A stretch of DNA of 64,000 nucleotides from the NCBI GenBank assembly GCA_040754075.1, contig JBFMDH010000004.1, positions 62,001 through 126,000 on the forward strand, read 5' to 3'. Positions 38,111-47,133 of this stretch are shown here, piece after piece. The number at the start of each line of letters is the position of its first letter. The first letter of the stretch is position 1. The DNA comes from Acidobacteriota bacterium (GTDB lineage Bacteria; Acidobacteriota; Blastocatellia; UBA7656). Position numbers and translations under genes: made by a program. The notes under the pieces are model-generated. The model ran no database searches. It saw nothing but the letters and a program-made list of their open reading frames with translations, and was not told where the DNA came from.

Positions 38111-39782
38111 CAACCCGCGCTATGAGCACACCAATTTCAACAATCGCTTGCAACCGACGCAGATTGGCCTCGGCACGTCATCAAGTGATTCGTCGCTGCT
38201 TAGGCTTGATTACACCTACGGCACGAGCGACAATAACGGCAATGTGGTGAGTCAGCGCATTGTATTGACGGGCTTGGATGTCACGCAGAGCTACACCTAC
38301 GATCAGGTCAATCGCTTGCTCAGCGCCGAAGAGAAGACGACCTCGACACAAGCGCAGCAGTGGAAGCAAGCCTTCACCTACGACCAATTCGGCAATCGCA
38401 ATTTCGATGTCGCCAACACGACTTTGCTCGAAGCCAACCCCTCGATTAGCTCATCAACCAATCGTATCAATGCTGCTAATTATCTGTACGACGCGGCGGG
38501 CAATGTGACCCAAGAGCCGTCGTCACCAGCCAACAAGACCTACATCTACGACGGCGAGAATCACCAAATCAAATTCACGGTCAGTTCACAGACGACGAGC
38601 TACGAGTACGACGGCGACGGCAGACGAGTGCGCAAGGTCAACCCCAACGCTTCGTATCTGATATTCGTCTATGATGCGGGCGGACGGTTGGTTGCCGAGT
38701 ACGATTCGGGGACGAGCGCGCCATCAGCCTACCAGACGAATTTCCTGACCCAAGACCATCTGGGTTCGACTCGTGCGGTGAGTGATGCGACGGGGGCGGT
38801 GACTTCAAGGTTGGATTACCTGCCGTTTGGTACGGAAATCAGCGCCGGGATTGGTGGTCGGACGACGGCGATGATGTACTCGGCAAGTTCGACCTTGAGG
38901 CAGAAATTCACCGGATACGAGCGCGATGAGGAGAGCAAGCTGGATTTTGCCCAGGCGCGGTATTGTTCGAGTGTCACGGGTAGGTTTATGAGCGTTGACC
39001 CAGCTTTGGAAAGTGTGACAGTAAATAATGCTCAATCATGGAACCGTTACGCCTATGTATTTAATAACCCTTTAAGATTTATCGACCCACTAGGGTTATG
39101 GACTATTGAGACCTATGGTGTTTTCAGGGTAACCGAAGTAGAGGAAAATGGGAAGAAGGTTCAAAAGAAAGAAAGAATCGGAACTAAAATAGTTGTGACT
39201 AGGTCAAAAGGTGATGACGGAGAGAGCTTATTAAAGCAGTTGGGTATAAGCAAAAATAGTGAGCAAGGGAAAGCCATATTGGAGTCAGTTGGAAATGCAA
39301 ATGAGGTACAGCTTTCAACCTTAGGAGGGTATGTTGGAGAATTCTTTTCAGCAGTAGAAAATTTCTTGACCAAACAGGCACAAGGGCCGTTGACAGATAA
39401 AGGCGGACCTAAAGTTCAGGGCTATTTCAATTGCGCTGAAACCTGTGCGAGGCTTGCTTTTCCAGGACAAACCTTGGGTGGTGATCTTTACTCCGGCCCT
39501 GATTATATAGATAGTCTCCTAAAGAAACAGAAGAATATCAGTGCTGATGAAGCAGGGGTAGGTGATCCCATCAGATATGCTGATAAGAATAATTTGGGGC
39601 AACACTATGCTTCTTTTGCTTTCAGAGAAGAAAATGGCAATATAAAAGTGTTTAGTCGAAGCGGGCAAAATGGGCCATTTGAGTTTGTAGACGCTAAGTT
39701 GCTAGAAGGCTCCAGCTATGGAACCATTAGAGGTATAGGAAAAGATCGAACAGGATTTTATAGTCGAACTACTCGGAGGTAA
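38111..39782 (+). pseudogene. Orphan RHS core end with tip 2 (silent cassette)
   Basis: Homology to the main RHS core starts abruptly at 38111 (match to about 35823) with no start codon or ribosome-binding site of its own. It contains the last ~290 core residues and a different ~235-residue tip. The core part is almost identical to the main copy, including the stretch 38345-38490. The tip begins after IDPLGLW, an intact DPxGL motif. It contains NCAETCARLAF and VGDPIRYAD...QHYASFAF: a Cys, a glycine-aspartate turn and a His spaced as in NlpC/P60- or papain-like enzymes. Probably unexpressed until recombined with the main gene (inference). A TTG at 38148 is the first formal start. Confidence 0.75.
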
Positions 39783-39784
39783 TT

Positions 39785-40450
39785 ATGCTACAAATCAGCA
39801 TAGTTTTTATATCACTGATGATGTTGTTAAATGCCAACTCAACTTTTAGGTTTAGTTCACCTATTGAAAGAAGAGCGTTAGGAGAAAAAGGCTTAGTTCT
39901 CACGGCTGTTGTTTTGCGAGTAAGACTAAATCAGGATGATGATAAAATCCACTCACGATTACGATTGAAAGTCCGCTTCAAATTAGAAAATACTCAGGAT
40001 CACGCAGTATTGATCGTGCCAGGCGCAGTGAAGGTAGTAGGAATTCGTCTTGCACAATCGATAGCTGATTTTGAAGCAGAAAAATTGCTTTATCACCAAG
40101 AACATTACCCGTCATTCAAACAAAAAGATTTGATGGGAAAACTTCCTGACTCTCCCAGCTCCAGGGTGAAAGTTTTAAGCTCTCAGTCATCATGGGAATG
40201 GACTACGGATTACCAGATAGTGCTTAAAGACGATAATGAAAAAGACTGGATGGTTCCGCATCAGGAGTTAAATGCGGTAGCGAAAAAAAAGGAAGTATGG
40301 GGGGGATTTATCGTCATGTTTTGGCCCAGTACGATGACAGAGGAAGGAGTTAAGGTTTCATCCAGGTGGAAAAATTATGGGGAGTTGGTTGTCGAGTCGC
40401 TAACTTCAAAACCGGCTCCTTTTGCAATTCCACCAAGAGGTGAGAAATAA
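39785..40450 (+). CDS. Candidate immunity protein for RHS tip 2 (221 aa)
   Basis: Begins 2 bp after the tip 2 stop. A hydrophobic start (ISIVFISLMMLLNA) suggests export or membrane anchoring. The rest is a beta-rich domain (VLTAVVLRVRLNQ, LRLKVRFKLENTQ, SSWEWTTDYQIVLKDD), with no recognised family. Its position directly after a toxin tip is the main reason for calling it an immunity candidate. Confidence 0.55.
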   Translation: MLQISIVFISLMMLLNANSTFRFSSPIERRALGEKGLVLTAVVLRVRLNQDDDKIHSRLRLKVRFKLENTQDHAVLIVPGAVKVVGIRLAQSIADFEAEKLLYHQEHYPSFKQKDLMGKLPDSPSSRVKVLSSQSSWEWTTDYQIVLKDDNEKDWMVPHQELNAVAKKKEVWGGFIVMFWPSTMTEEGVKVSSRWKNYGELVVESLTSKPAPFAIPPRGEK

Positions 40451-40483
40451 CCGTCGAACTGATGACTGGGCTTGTATAACCAG

Positions 40484-40825
40484 TTAGGGCGCAAGAATTA
40501 CTCGCAAGGCTTGCTCAACTGCTTGTCGGTCAACTTCACAAAGTTCGCCCAGTTTGCGAATCACCAGCTTTTTTTCGACGGTCGTCAAGACCGCTTTAAC
40601 CACCGAAGGCGCAAGCAATCCCGCTTGCTGCCAGTTGGTTATCATGACTTCACCCGTTCTAAGCAAGCCGCTCACCTGTGAACTCACTCCCATCAACATC
40701 AGATTGATGTGGGCAGCATGAAAAGCGGCGCTGCTGACAACTACCGCCGGACGTTTCTTGCCGCTACTTTGGTCGGTAAAGGGAAAGGGCACCAAGATAA
40801 CATCGCCAAACTTATAATCGGTCAT
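40484..40825 (-). CDS. MazF/PemK-like toxin (113 aa)
   Basis: ATG 40825 gives the canonical family start MTDYKFGDVILVPFPFTDQSSGKKRPAVVVSS, with the basic K/R-RPAVV signature of the MazF/PemK RNA endoribonuclease fold. The product would cut mRNA when unopposed. The frame is intact. It overlaps the end of the antitoxin gene by 14 bp on the same strand. An upstream extension to 40936 lacks a ribosome-binding site and is not used. Confidence 0.85.
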   Translation of the reverse strand: MTDYKFGDVILVPFPFTDQSSGKKRPAVVVSSAAFHAAHINLMLMGVSSQVSGLLRTGEVMITNWQQAGLLAPSVVKAVLTTVEKKLVIRKLGELCEVDRQAVEQALRVILAP

Positions 40826-41006
40826 AAGCCGCATCCGCCTCATTATCCCAGATTTTTCGGAAGGGTTCTTCGGCAAGCTTACCTGCCGCCTGAGTAATGC
40901 GATGGGTTTGTTCACGTTGGCTGAGGAAATCAACAAAATCCTCGACCTCAGAAATTTTGTCCATCGGCAGTTGACGAATTTTTTGGATGAGTGTTTCTTC
41001 TTGCAT
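40812..41006 (-). CDS. DUF2281-like antitoxin (64 aa)
   Basis: ATG 41006 follows AGAGGAATCACT. The product is a short helical protein (IRQLPMDKISEVEDFVDFLSQRE) with an AAGKLAEEPFRKIWDNEAD tail, the pattern of DUF2281/VapB-like antitoxins paired with MazF-type toxins. It overlaps the toxin gene and is co-transcribed with it. The pair sits between two RHS cassettes, on the opposite strand to them. Confidence 0.8.
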   Translation of the reverse strand: MQEETLIQKIRQLPMDKISEVEDFVDFLSQREQTHRITQAAGKLAEEPFRKIWDNEADAAYDRL

Positions 41007-41056
41007 ACAGTGATTCCTCTTATCTGATGAATGCCTAATGATAACGGCTGAAAGCA

Positions 41057-42837
41057 AATGACGGCAACTATGATTGCGACACCACGCCGGATGTCAGTTA
41101 CAGCTATGACACGGCGACCAAAGGCGTCGGCAGACTCGCCAGCGTGACGGCGGCAGCCACCTCAACGACCAACTATACGAGCTATGACGCGCTCGGCAGA
41201 GTGCTCGCCTATAATCAGGTGACACAGGCGACGACTTACGCGATGAGCGCCGCTTACAACAAAGCCGGGATGCTGAGTGATGGAGGCTATCCCTCGGGCA
41301 GAAGCGTGCATACCGATTACGGTGGGGCGGGCAGAATCAGCCAGGTCAGCAGCAGTGGAAGCAAGCCTTCACCTACGACCGCTTCGGCAATCGCAATTTC
41401 GACACCCTCAACACGACTTTGCTCGAAGCCAACCCAACAATTAGCTCATCAACCAATCGTATCAATGCCGCCGGTTATTTGTACGACAACGCGGGCAATG
41501 TCACCCAGGAGCCGAGCGCGCCGACCCACAAGGTGTATGTCTATGACGCCGAGAATCATCAGAAGGAGTACAGCTACAACTCACAGACCTGGCGCTATGA
41601 ATATGACGGCGACGGCAGACGGGTGAAGAAGATTAAGCCCAACGCTTCGTATCTGATATTCGTCTATGATGCGGGCGGGCGGTTGGTTGCCGAGTACGAT
41701 TCGGGGACGAGTGCGCCGTCAGCCTACCAGACGAATTTCCTGACCCAAGACCATCTGGGTTCGACTCGGGTGGTGACGGACGCGACGGGGGCGGTGACTT
41801 CAAGGTTGGATTACCTGCCGTTTGGTACGGAAATCAGCGCCGGGATAGGCGGTCGAACGACGGCGATGATGTACGCGGCGAGTTCGACCTTGAGGCAGAA
41901 GTTCACCGGACACGAGAGGGATGAGGAGAGCAAGCTGGATTTTGCCCAGGCGCGGTATTGCTCATCACCGACGGGCAGGTTTATGAGCGTTGACCCTTTG
42001 CCTTCTAGTGGAAAAGTTGCAGAACCTCAAAGTTGGAATAGGTATCCATACACCATTAATAACCCAATGAAGTACATTGACTCAAGTGGTCTGATATGGG
42101 GTTCAATACAAACCCAATCTGGGGATACAACGATCACCAATTACTACTGGTATGAGACTCAGGCTGAATTAGAAAAGGCTGGTGCTACCGCTGTACAATT
42201 TGATGACTCAGGTATCTATGCCTATCAAGCAAATACCGGAGAGTATATTCGACTGGAAAAAGATAGCCAAAATTGGCAAGGCCATTTTACATCAAGGGAT
42301 GATGCCATTTTAGGACAGGGCGCAGTGGAAGCTCGGCGAGCAGCTCGAGAGGCTCTAGACAGAGAATTGTTGAGTATTGAATTGGCGATGGTTTTTGGTT
42401 CATTCGGTAATGTTGGAGCAGAAATATCGGAAGGTGGGAATTATGGAAATCTTTCTCCAAGAAGAGGCATAGCATTAGGTGCAGATCCGTGGTACAAGGA
42501 TATTGCTAGGCAAACGGGGTCATTTCACTATAAACAATGGGGAGATGTTGGGCTTTCGAGGAGGACGAGAAATTTTGGGAGTAGATTTAATCAGGCTTCT
42601 AGGAGAGCTGATGAAATTAACTTTGAACTGAGAGGTGTCTTAGATGGTCGAGGTATGGAAGCCGCAGTTAGAGCAGGAAGAGCAGGTTTTTTTCGAGGAA
42701 ATTTTACAAATGCAGAACTCTCAACTATCTACCAAAACCCGAGCTTATTTAGTAAAACCAATTTTTTCTTTGAAGGAAGACCTGTTAGCCCTATATTTCG
42801 TCCAACTTGGTTGTCGTCACCACCATCATCCAAGTAA
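41057..42837 (+). pseudogene. Chimeric RHS core fragment with tip 3 (frameshifted junction)
   Basis: 41057-41350 encodes YD-repeat sequence (YTSYDALGRVLAY) from a diverged RHS core. At about 41345-41352 it is joined out of frame to the shared core end (QQWKQAFTYD), probably through the short repeat CAGCAG. The core end then runs intact to 42000. The tip (about residues 252 onward of the second frame, from IDSSGLIW) is ~254 residues of unknown type. Its tail has RADEINFELRGV, ELSTIYQNPSLFSKTNFFF and FRPTW. A nuclease of the BECR kind is only a guess. The cassette has no start codon of its own. Confidence 0.7.
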
Positions 42838-42859
42838 AATAGAATAAAGGTGCATTTCA

Positions 42860-43183
42860 ATGAAGCAGGATGTTTTCAACAAAATAATCAAGGTAATTTC
42901 CAAGTGGAAAGGAGGAGAAGTTTCCATTTGGTCATATTCTGTGTCGCATAAAAGTTTAACGATTAGGGTTACTTCTAAAGGTAAATTTGGCAATCTTCAC
43001 ATAATCTGTGGTGATTGTGAGTATCTTATGGGTTATTTAAAATGGTCAAATTGCAACTTTGAAGTTTCACACAAAGTTACTGAAAATGGAGAAGAACAAT
43101 TGGATTTGAGAGATAAGAGTAATAGATTTCATGTGATTTGTGGGATAATTGATGTTAAAAAAAATGTAAGTCCAATATATTAG
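42860..43183 (+). CDS. Candidate immunity protein for RHS tip 3 (107 aa)
   Basis: Begins 22 bp after the tip 3 stop with a weak AAAGGTG ribosome-binding site. It is a compact alpha/beta protein (LHIICGDCEYLMGYLKW, RFHVICGIIDV) with no signal peptide, so a cytoplasmic antagonist is expected. AT-rich like tip 3. No family recognised; the call rests on position. Confidence 0.55.
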   Translation: MKQDVFNKIIKVISKWKGGEVSIWSYSVSHKSLTIRVTSKGKFGNLHIICGDCEYLMGYLKWSNCNFEVSHKVTENGEEQLDLRDKSNRFHVICGIIDVKKNVSPIY

Positions 43184-43221
43184 ACATCAATGTGACCTGC
43201 CCCCGAAATCTGTACCACCTG

Positions 43222-43356
43222 TTATGAGAGTCGGGTTAAAATTCTGGCAACATCCGCAACCTTGACCGCAAAGCGATTTAACGCCGCTCGCCAATCCTTC
43301 ACCGGCATCGTCCACCGTTCGCTGATATTTTGCAATGCCAGATAAATCAATTTTCA
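43222..43356 (-). mobile_element. IS256-family transposase C-terminal remnant
   Basis: On the minus strand the frame reads LIYLALQNISERWTMPVKDW, then RAALNRFAVK and a stop (TAA complement at 43222-43224). RWTMPxxxWxxALNxF is the conserved end of IS256/Mutator transposases. An in-frame stop lies just upstream at about 43356, so only ~40 codons remain. GACCTGCCCCC at 43193-43203 may be part of the element's terminal repeat. Confidence 0.75.
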
Positions 43357-43378
43357 ACGCGACCTTATCATAATAAAT

Positions 43379-43975
43379 ATCGGCGAAGACTTATGCTTCG
43401 CAGTTGAGCTACACGGCGCACGGGGCGGTGTCGGCGATGCAGTTGGGTAACGGCAAGTGGGAACACACCAGTTTCAATTCGCGCTTGCAGCCGACGCAGA
43501 TCGGGTTAGGGACGACGGCGGCTGATTCGAGCTTGCTGCAACTCGATTACGGATACGGCACGACCGACAACAACGGCAATGTCTTGAGTCAGCGGATTCA
43601 ACTGACGGGTTTGGATGTGACGCAGAGTTATGCCTATGATGGCGTCAATCGCTTGCAATCAGCCGAAGAGAAGACCACCTCAACGCAGGCGCAGCAGTGG
43701 AAGCAGACGTTCACCTTTGATAGATTCGGCAACCGCAATTTCGATGTCGCCAACACGACTTTGCTTGAAGCCAACCCGACGATTAGCTCATCAACCAATC
43801 GCCTCACCACTGCCAATTATCTGTACGACGCGGCGGGCAATGTCACCCAGGAGCCGAGCGCGCCGACTCATAAGGCGTATGTGTACGACGCCGAGAATCA
43901 TCAGAAGGAGTACAGCTACAACTCGCAAACCTGGCGCTATGAATATGACGGCGACGGCAGGCGGGTGAAGAAGAT
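43379..43975 (+). pseudogene. Truncated RHS core fragment with no tip
   Basis: Matches the main RHS core from SAKTYASQL to GDGRRVKK (about 35740-36345) with moderate divergence. It then breaks at 43975 in the middle of a YD repeat. No tip, immunity gene or start codon belongs to it. It lies directly after the IS256 remnant and is followed out of frame by an unrelated tail. Probably a recombination relic or homology donor. Confidence 0.8.
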
Positions 43976-44188
43976 GATGTCAACCATCACGCAAAATCCA
44001 AGCCTGCATTAACGCCAACCGAAATTGAGCGACGAAAGCGAAAACCCGGGCTTGAACTTGAACGCGCCGGATTAAAACGAGAAATCGAAAACGGGCACAA
44101 GCGCCGATACCTCAGCCAGCTCAAACAAACGCTCGCTCAGGTGGAAGCCGAAATCACCAGGATAGAAAAGGCGATTGAAAAATCCTGA
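43976..44188 (+). pseudogene. Orphan coiled-coil C-terminal tail fused out of frame to the RHS fragment
   Basis: A 71-codon open stretch begins at the RHS breakpoint in another frame and ends in a TGA at 44186. It encodes a charged helix (ERRKRKPGLELERAGLKREI, then LSQLKQTLAQVEAEITRIEK). With no start codon it is read as the 3' end of a deleted gene. Origin unknown. Confidence 0.45.
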
Positions 44189-44224
44189 TCGTCGATAAAA
44201 ACAGGTGTAGGTTGAACCAACCGA

Positions 44225-44268
44225 TTTAAATAAAAATCGGGTCGCAAGTTAATCCTCGCGACCCGATT
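44225..44268 (-). terminator. Intrinsic terminator of the glycine-zipper gene
   Basis: ATCGGGTCGC (44235-44244) pairs with GCGACCCGAT (44257-44266). Read on the minus strand the hairpin runs into TTTTTATTTAAA, a good terminator 50 bp past the stop of the minus-strand gene. Confidence 0.75.
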
Positions 44269-44317
44269 GGATGCAATTTTCAGGAGAAAAATTCAGACTC
44301 AAATCGACGCTACGAAC

Positions 44318-45136
44318 TCAACGGGTTTTATCTGCACGAACGGTGAATTCGATGGGTTGGGCGGTCACCAGCCCGATTTCCGTGCCGCCTCTTAATGTCA
44401 CTTCATTGCCTTTGGTCATCAGGACGCCCGCAACGCCTGCGCCTGCGCCAATCGCGCCGCCAATGGCAGCGCCTTTACCGCCGCCAATCACCCCGCCTAA
44501 AATTGCCCCGCCGATGCCGCCGCCGCCGACATATTTGACATTGCGGTCATCCGATGAACGTCCCTTGACGCCGCTTTCGCTATCGACATCGCCGGCTTTC
44601 TGGTCTTGTACCTCGGTTAAATCGCCTGTCAATTGTTTACGGGTTCCGTCGGGTAACAACAGGGTATCGAATGCCAGCGAGAGTTGCCCTTCGCGTCCGC
44701 GTGTGCGCGCTGCGACGGCTGAAGCGACGCGACCCTCGATGGTTGCCCCTGCCGGTATGACTTCGATGCCGCTGGCATAAACCGGCGTGATGACCGTGGC
44801 TGTGAACCGGTCACCGGCGCGCGAGATTGCCGAACCGACGGTGCTGTTTAAACGCAAACGGATGTATTGATTTTCAGGCAGCGTATAGGTTGCATAAGCG
44901 GGACCCAAGACACCCGCAGTTGCGGTGGGGTCAGCATACGCATCGCCTTGAACCGCGACGGTTTTTGCCGGGGTAGCTTTTTTCGTGGCGCGACGCGCTT
45001 TTTTCTTAATCGTCGGTTTGCTGCACGAACAACTGCTTTTTTTGGTTGCCGCAATTGCCGTTGATTCAGTTAAGGGAGAGAGGGAAATCAATAACAGAGC
45101 CAGAATTGCAAGGGCGCTAAGCGAAAGCTTTTTCAT
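44318..45136 (-). CDS. Exported glycine-zipper protein (272 aa)
   Basis: ATG 45136 follows TAAGGAGTAAACC. A signal peptide (LSLSALAILALLLISLSPL) is followed by a Lys-rich linker, a beta domain (YTLPENQYIRLRLNSTVGSAIS, DRFTATVITPV, AGATIEGRVASAV), and a C-terminal glycine-zipper hairpin (GGGGIGGAILGGVIGGG, AAIGGAIGAGAG) that can insert in or cross a membrane. The beta domain resembles TrbI/conjugation-type or peptidoglycan-related carrier domains, but this is weak. Probably an envelope protein. It marks the return to ordinary chromosomal sequence after the RHS region. Confidence 0.75.
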   Translation of the reverse strand: MKKLSLSALAILALLLISLSPLTESTAIAATKKSSCSCSKPTIKKKARRATKKATPAKTVAVQGDAYADPTATAGVLGPAYATYTLPENQYIRLRLNSTVGSAISRAGDRFTATVITPVYASGIEVIPAGATIEGRVASAVAARTRGREGQLSLAFDTLLLPDGTRKQLTGDLTEVQDQKAGDVDSESGVKGRSSDDRNVKYVGGGGIGGAILGGVIGGGKGAAIGGAIGAGAGVAGVLMTKGNEVTLRGGTEIGLVTAQPIEFTVRADKTR

Positions 45137-45459
45137 GGGTTTACTCCTTATTTTCAGGCGATTTGTTCGGGAGAATCTACGGATGTTCGGATTCCCGTTG
45201 CGAGCGTGTGATGAAATTGGCGAGGCGTGGTGTTGCCCTGTTCGCGAAAAAATCCTGAGATTTTTAGTTGAACCGATTTGAGAAAGGCACCACCGAAAAT
45301 GTTTTGAAAGTTTCCTCACAAATACCTTTCAGTTTTCGAGTCGCCTTGTTATTATCAGCGATTATTATGATGCTATTGTGGCTAACTTTTGAGTCCTCTA
45401 CGAAAGGCTTTTACAGCGCACGGTAGTTTGAAACACAAAGAAAGCAATTAAAGTTACAT

Positions 45460-46494
45460 ATGAGATTTTCTCTGACCGATATGTTTTCCGAAGACATGGC
45501 CGTTGACCTGGGCACCGTTCATACCTTTATTTACGGGCGCGGGCGCGGGCAGGTGGTCAACGAACCTTCACTGGTCGCAATGGATAAAATGACCGGCGAA
45601 GTGATTGCCGTTGGCAACGAAGCTCTGGAAATGTTAGGTCGTTCACCGGAAGATGTGGAAGTCGCTTACCCGATGCGCGAAGGCGTGATTGCCGATTCCG
45701 AACTTGCACAGAAGATGCTTGGCAAGTTTTTGCGTAAAGCGCGTGGCGGAAGACCGAGACTTTCGCGGCGCATGATTATGAATGTGCCTTCGGGTATTAC
45801 CTCTGTCGAAAAATTTGCCATCAACGAAGTAGTCAAAGGCATCGGCGTGAGCCGTGTTTATCTGGTTGATGAAGGCATGGCGGCGGCTATCGGCGCGCGC
45901 CTGGAAGTCGATGTCATGCGCGCCTGCATGATTGTTGACATCGGCGGCGGCAAAACCTCGATTGCGGTGATTGCCAATGCCGGAATTGTCGAATCGGAAA
46001 CCCTCAGACTCGGCGGACTCGATATGGATCACGCCATCATTGAATACATCAAACAAAATCGCCGGGTGCTCATCGGTGAACGTACCGCCGAACGGTTGAA
46101 AATGGTTCTCGGTTCGGCGACGACTCCGATTGAAGAACATAAAAGCATGGTCAAAGGGCAAAGCCTCAGCGAAGGCGGACCCGAAGTTATCGAAGTCACC
46201 GCCACCGAAGTTCATAAAGCCATCGATACCCATGTCAAACAGATTGTCGAAGCGGTGCGCAATGTTTTAGAAAGCATCCCGCCCGAAGTCGCAGGCGATA
46301 TTCACGACACCGGATTGGTATTAACCGGCGGCGTGGCGCTGCTTGCGGGAATGGATGCGCGGGTCTCGCAAGCCACCAAACTGCACGTCACCATCGCCGA
46401 AAGCCCTTTGCAATCCGTAGGGCGGGGCTTGGTGATGCTTTACGAAAAGCCTTTGCTGTTAAGGCGGGTGGCGCGCAACCTCGATATGAGTTAA
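45460..46494 (+). CDS. mreB: MreB-like actin homologue (344 aa)
   Basis: A full-length bacterial actin of the MreB type, which polymerises under the inner membrane and guides wall synthesis. Visible motifs: VDLGTVHTFIYGRG at the N-terminus (phosphate 1), REGVIADSE, VPSGITSVEK, DIGGGKTSIAVIA (phosphate 2), DEGMAAAIGA (connect region) and LTGGVALLAGMD (adenosine). Several positions differ from the usual MreB (DLGTANTLIY, DIGGGTT, EEPMAAAIG, TGGGALL), so it may be a paralogue. No mreC or mreD follows. No clear Shine-Dalgarno precedes ATG 45460. Confidence 0.87.
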   Translation: MRFSLTDMFSEDMAVDLGTVHTFIYGRGRGQVVNEPSLVAMDKMTGEVIAVGNEALEMLGRSPEDVEVAYPMREGVIADSELAQKMLGKFLRKARGGRPRLSRRMIMNVPSGITSVEKFAINEVVKGIGVSRVYLVDEGMAAAIGARLEVDVMRACMIVDIGGGKTSIAVIANAGIVESETLRLGGLDMDHAIIEYIKQNRRVLIGERTAERLKMVLGSATTPIEEHKSMVKGQSLSEGGPEVIEVTATEVHKAIDTHVKQIVEAVRNVLESIPPEVAGDIHDTGLVLTGGVALLAGMDARVSQATKLHVTIAESPLQSVGRGLVMLYEKPLLLRRVARNLDMS

Positions 46495-46505
46495 TTCGCC
46501 GATGA

Positions 46506-46856
46506 ATGACGACACCTGACCCAGACAAACTCACCGGCGCGTATCACACAGCCGCCAACGGGCATCTCTCTTACGAAATCTATCGAGCCACGCCCGACTT
46601 TCTTTTATATGCCGCCGAAATCCTGCGCGACCATTTTGGCTTTTCCGAAGCGACCAAACCAATCATCGGTCTTGACCAAATCATCAGCGAATGCACCAAA
46701 GAAGAGGTGACGTTAATGCTCGGCTGGGACATCTGGTCAGGCTTTTACATATTGGCGGACAGCGATGCGGGCGACGAGTGGGTTAAAACAATCGGCAAGT
46801 TTTTCGACTCAACGATTCAACAACCGGAATTCGCGCCGTACATTCATCGTTGGTGA
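46506..46856 (+). CDS. Hypothetical protein (116 aa)
   Basis: Starts 11 bp after mreB and reads in the same direction, so it may be co-transcribed. A soluble, acidic protein without signal peptide. LSYEIYRATPDFLLYAAEILRDHFGF and LDQIISECTKEEVTLMLGWDIWSGFYILA suggest one alpha/beta domain. No family recognised. Confidence 0.6.
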   Translation: MTTPDPDKLTGAYHTAANGHLSYEIYRATPDFLLYAAEILRDHFGFSEATKPIIGLDQIISECTKEEVTLMLGWDIWSGFYILADSDAGDEWVKTIGKFFDSTIQQPEFAPYIHRW

Positions 46857-47133
46857 AGCAGGGAAATAAAAAGCACCGATAAAAATTACCGGATATTTGT
46901 CTGATGAATTACTGAATCTACCAGCCGGGGTCTTTGATAACTTGGTTTTCGCGGATGAACCGTTGACTTGCAAAATCGCTTCCGCCGACCTGCGCTGCGC
47001 TTTGAAATTTGAGCGACAGCTATGTCAAAGGTTCGCCTCGAATCGAAAAAACAAGCATAGCTGACCATTTTCATTAGCTTAATCTGGGGGGCTGTTTTGA
47101 TTTGCCGCAAATTTACCCTTCGTTTATTTTTGA

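Noticed and set aside
45340-45460. TTGTTA/TATGAT promoter upstream of mreB.
   Set aside because: The spacing is only about 14 bp, too short for a confident sigma-70 call.
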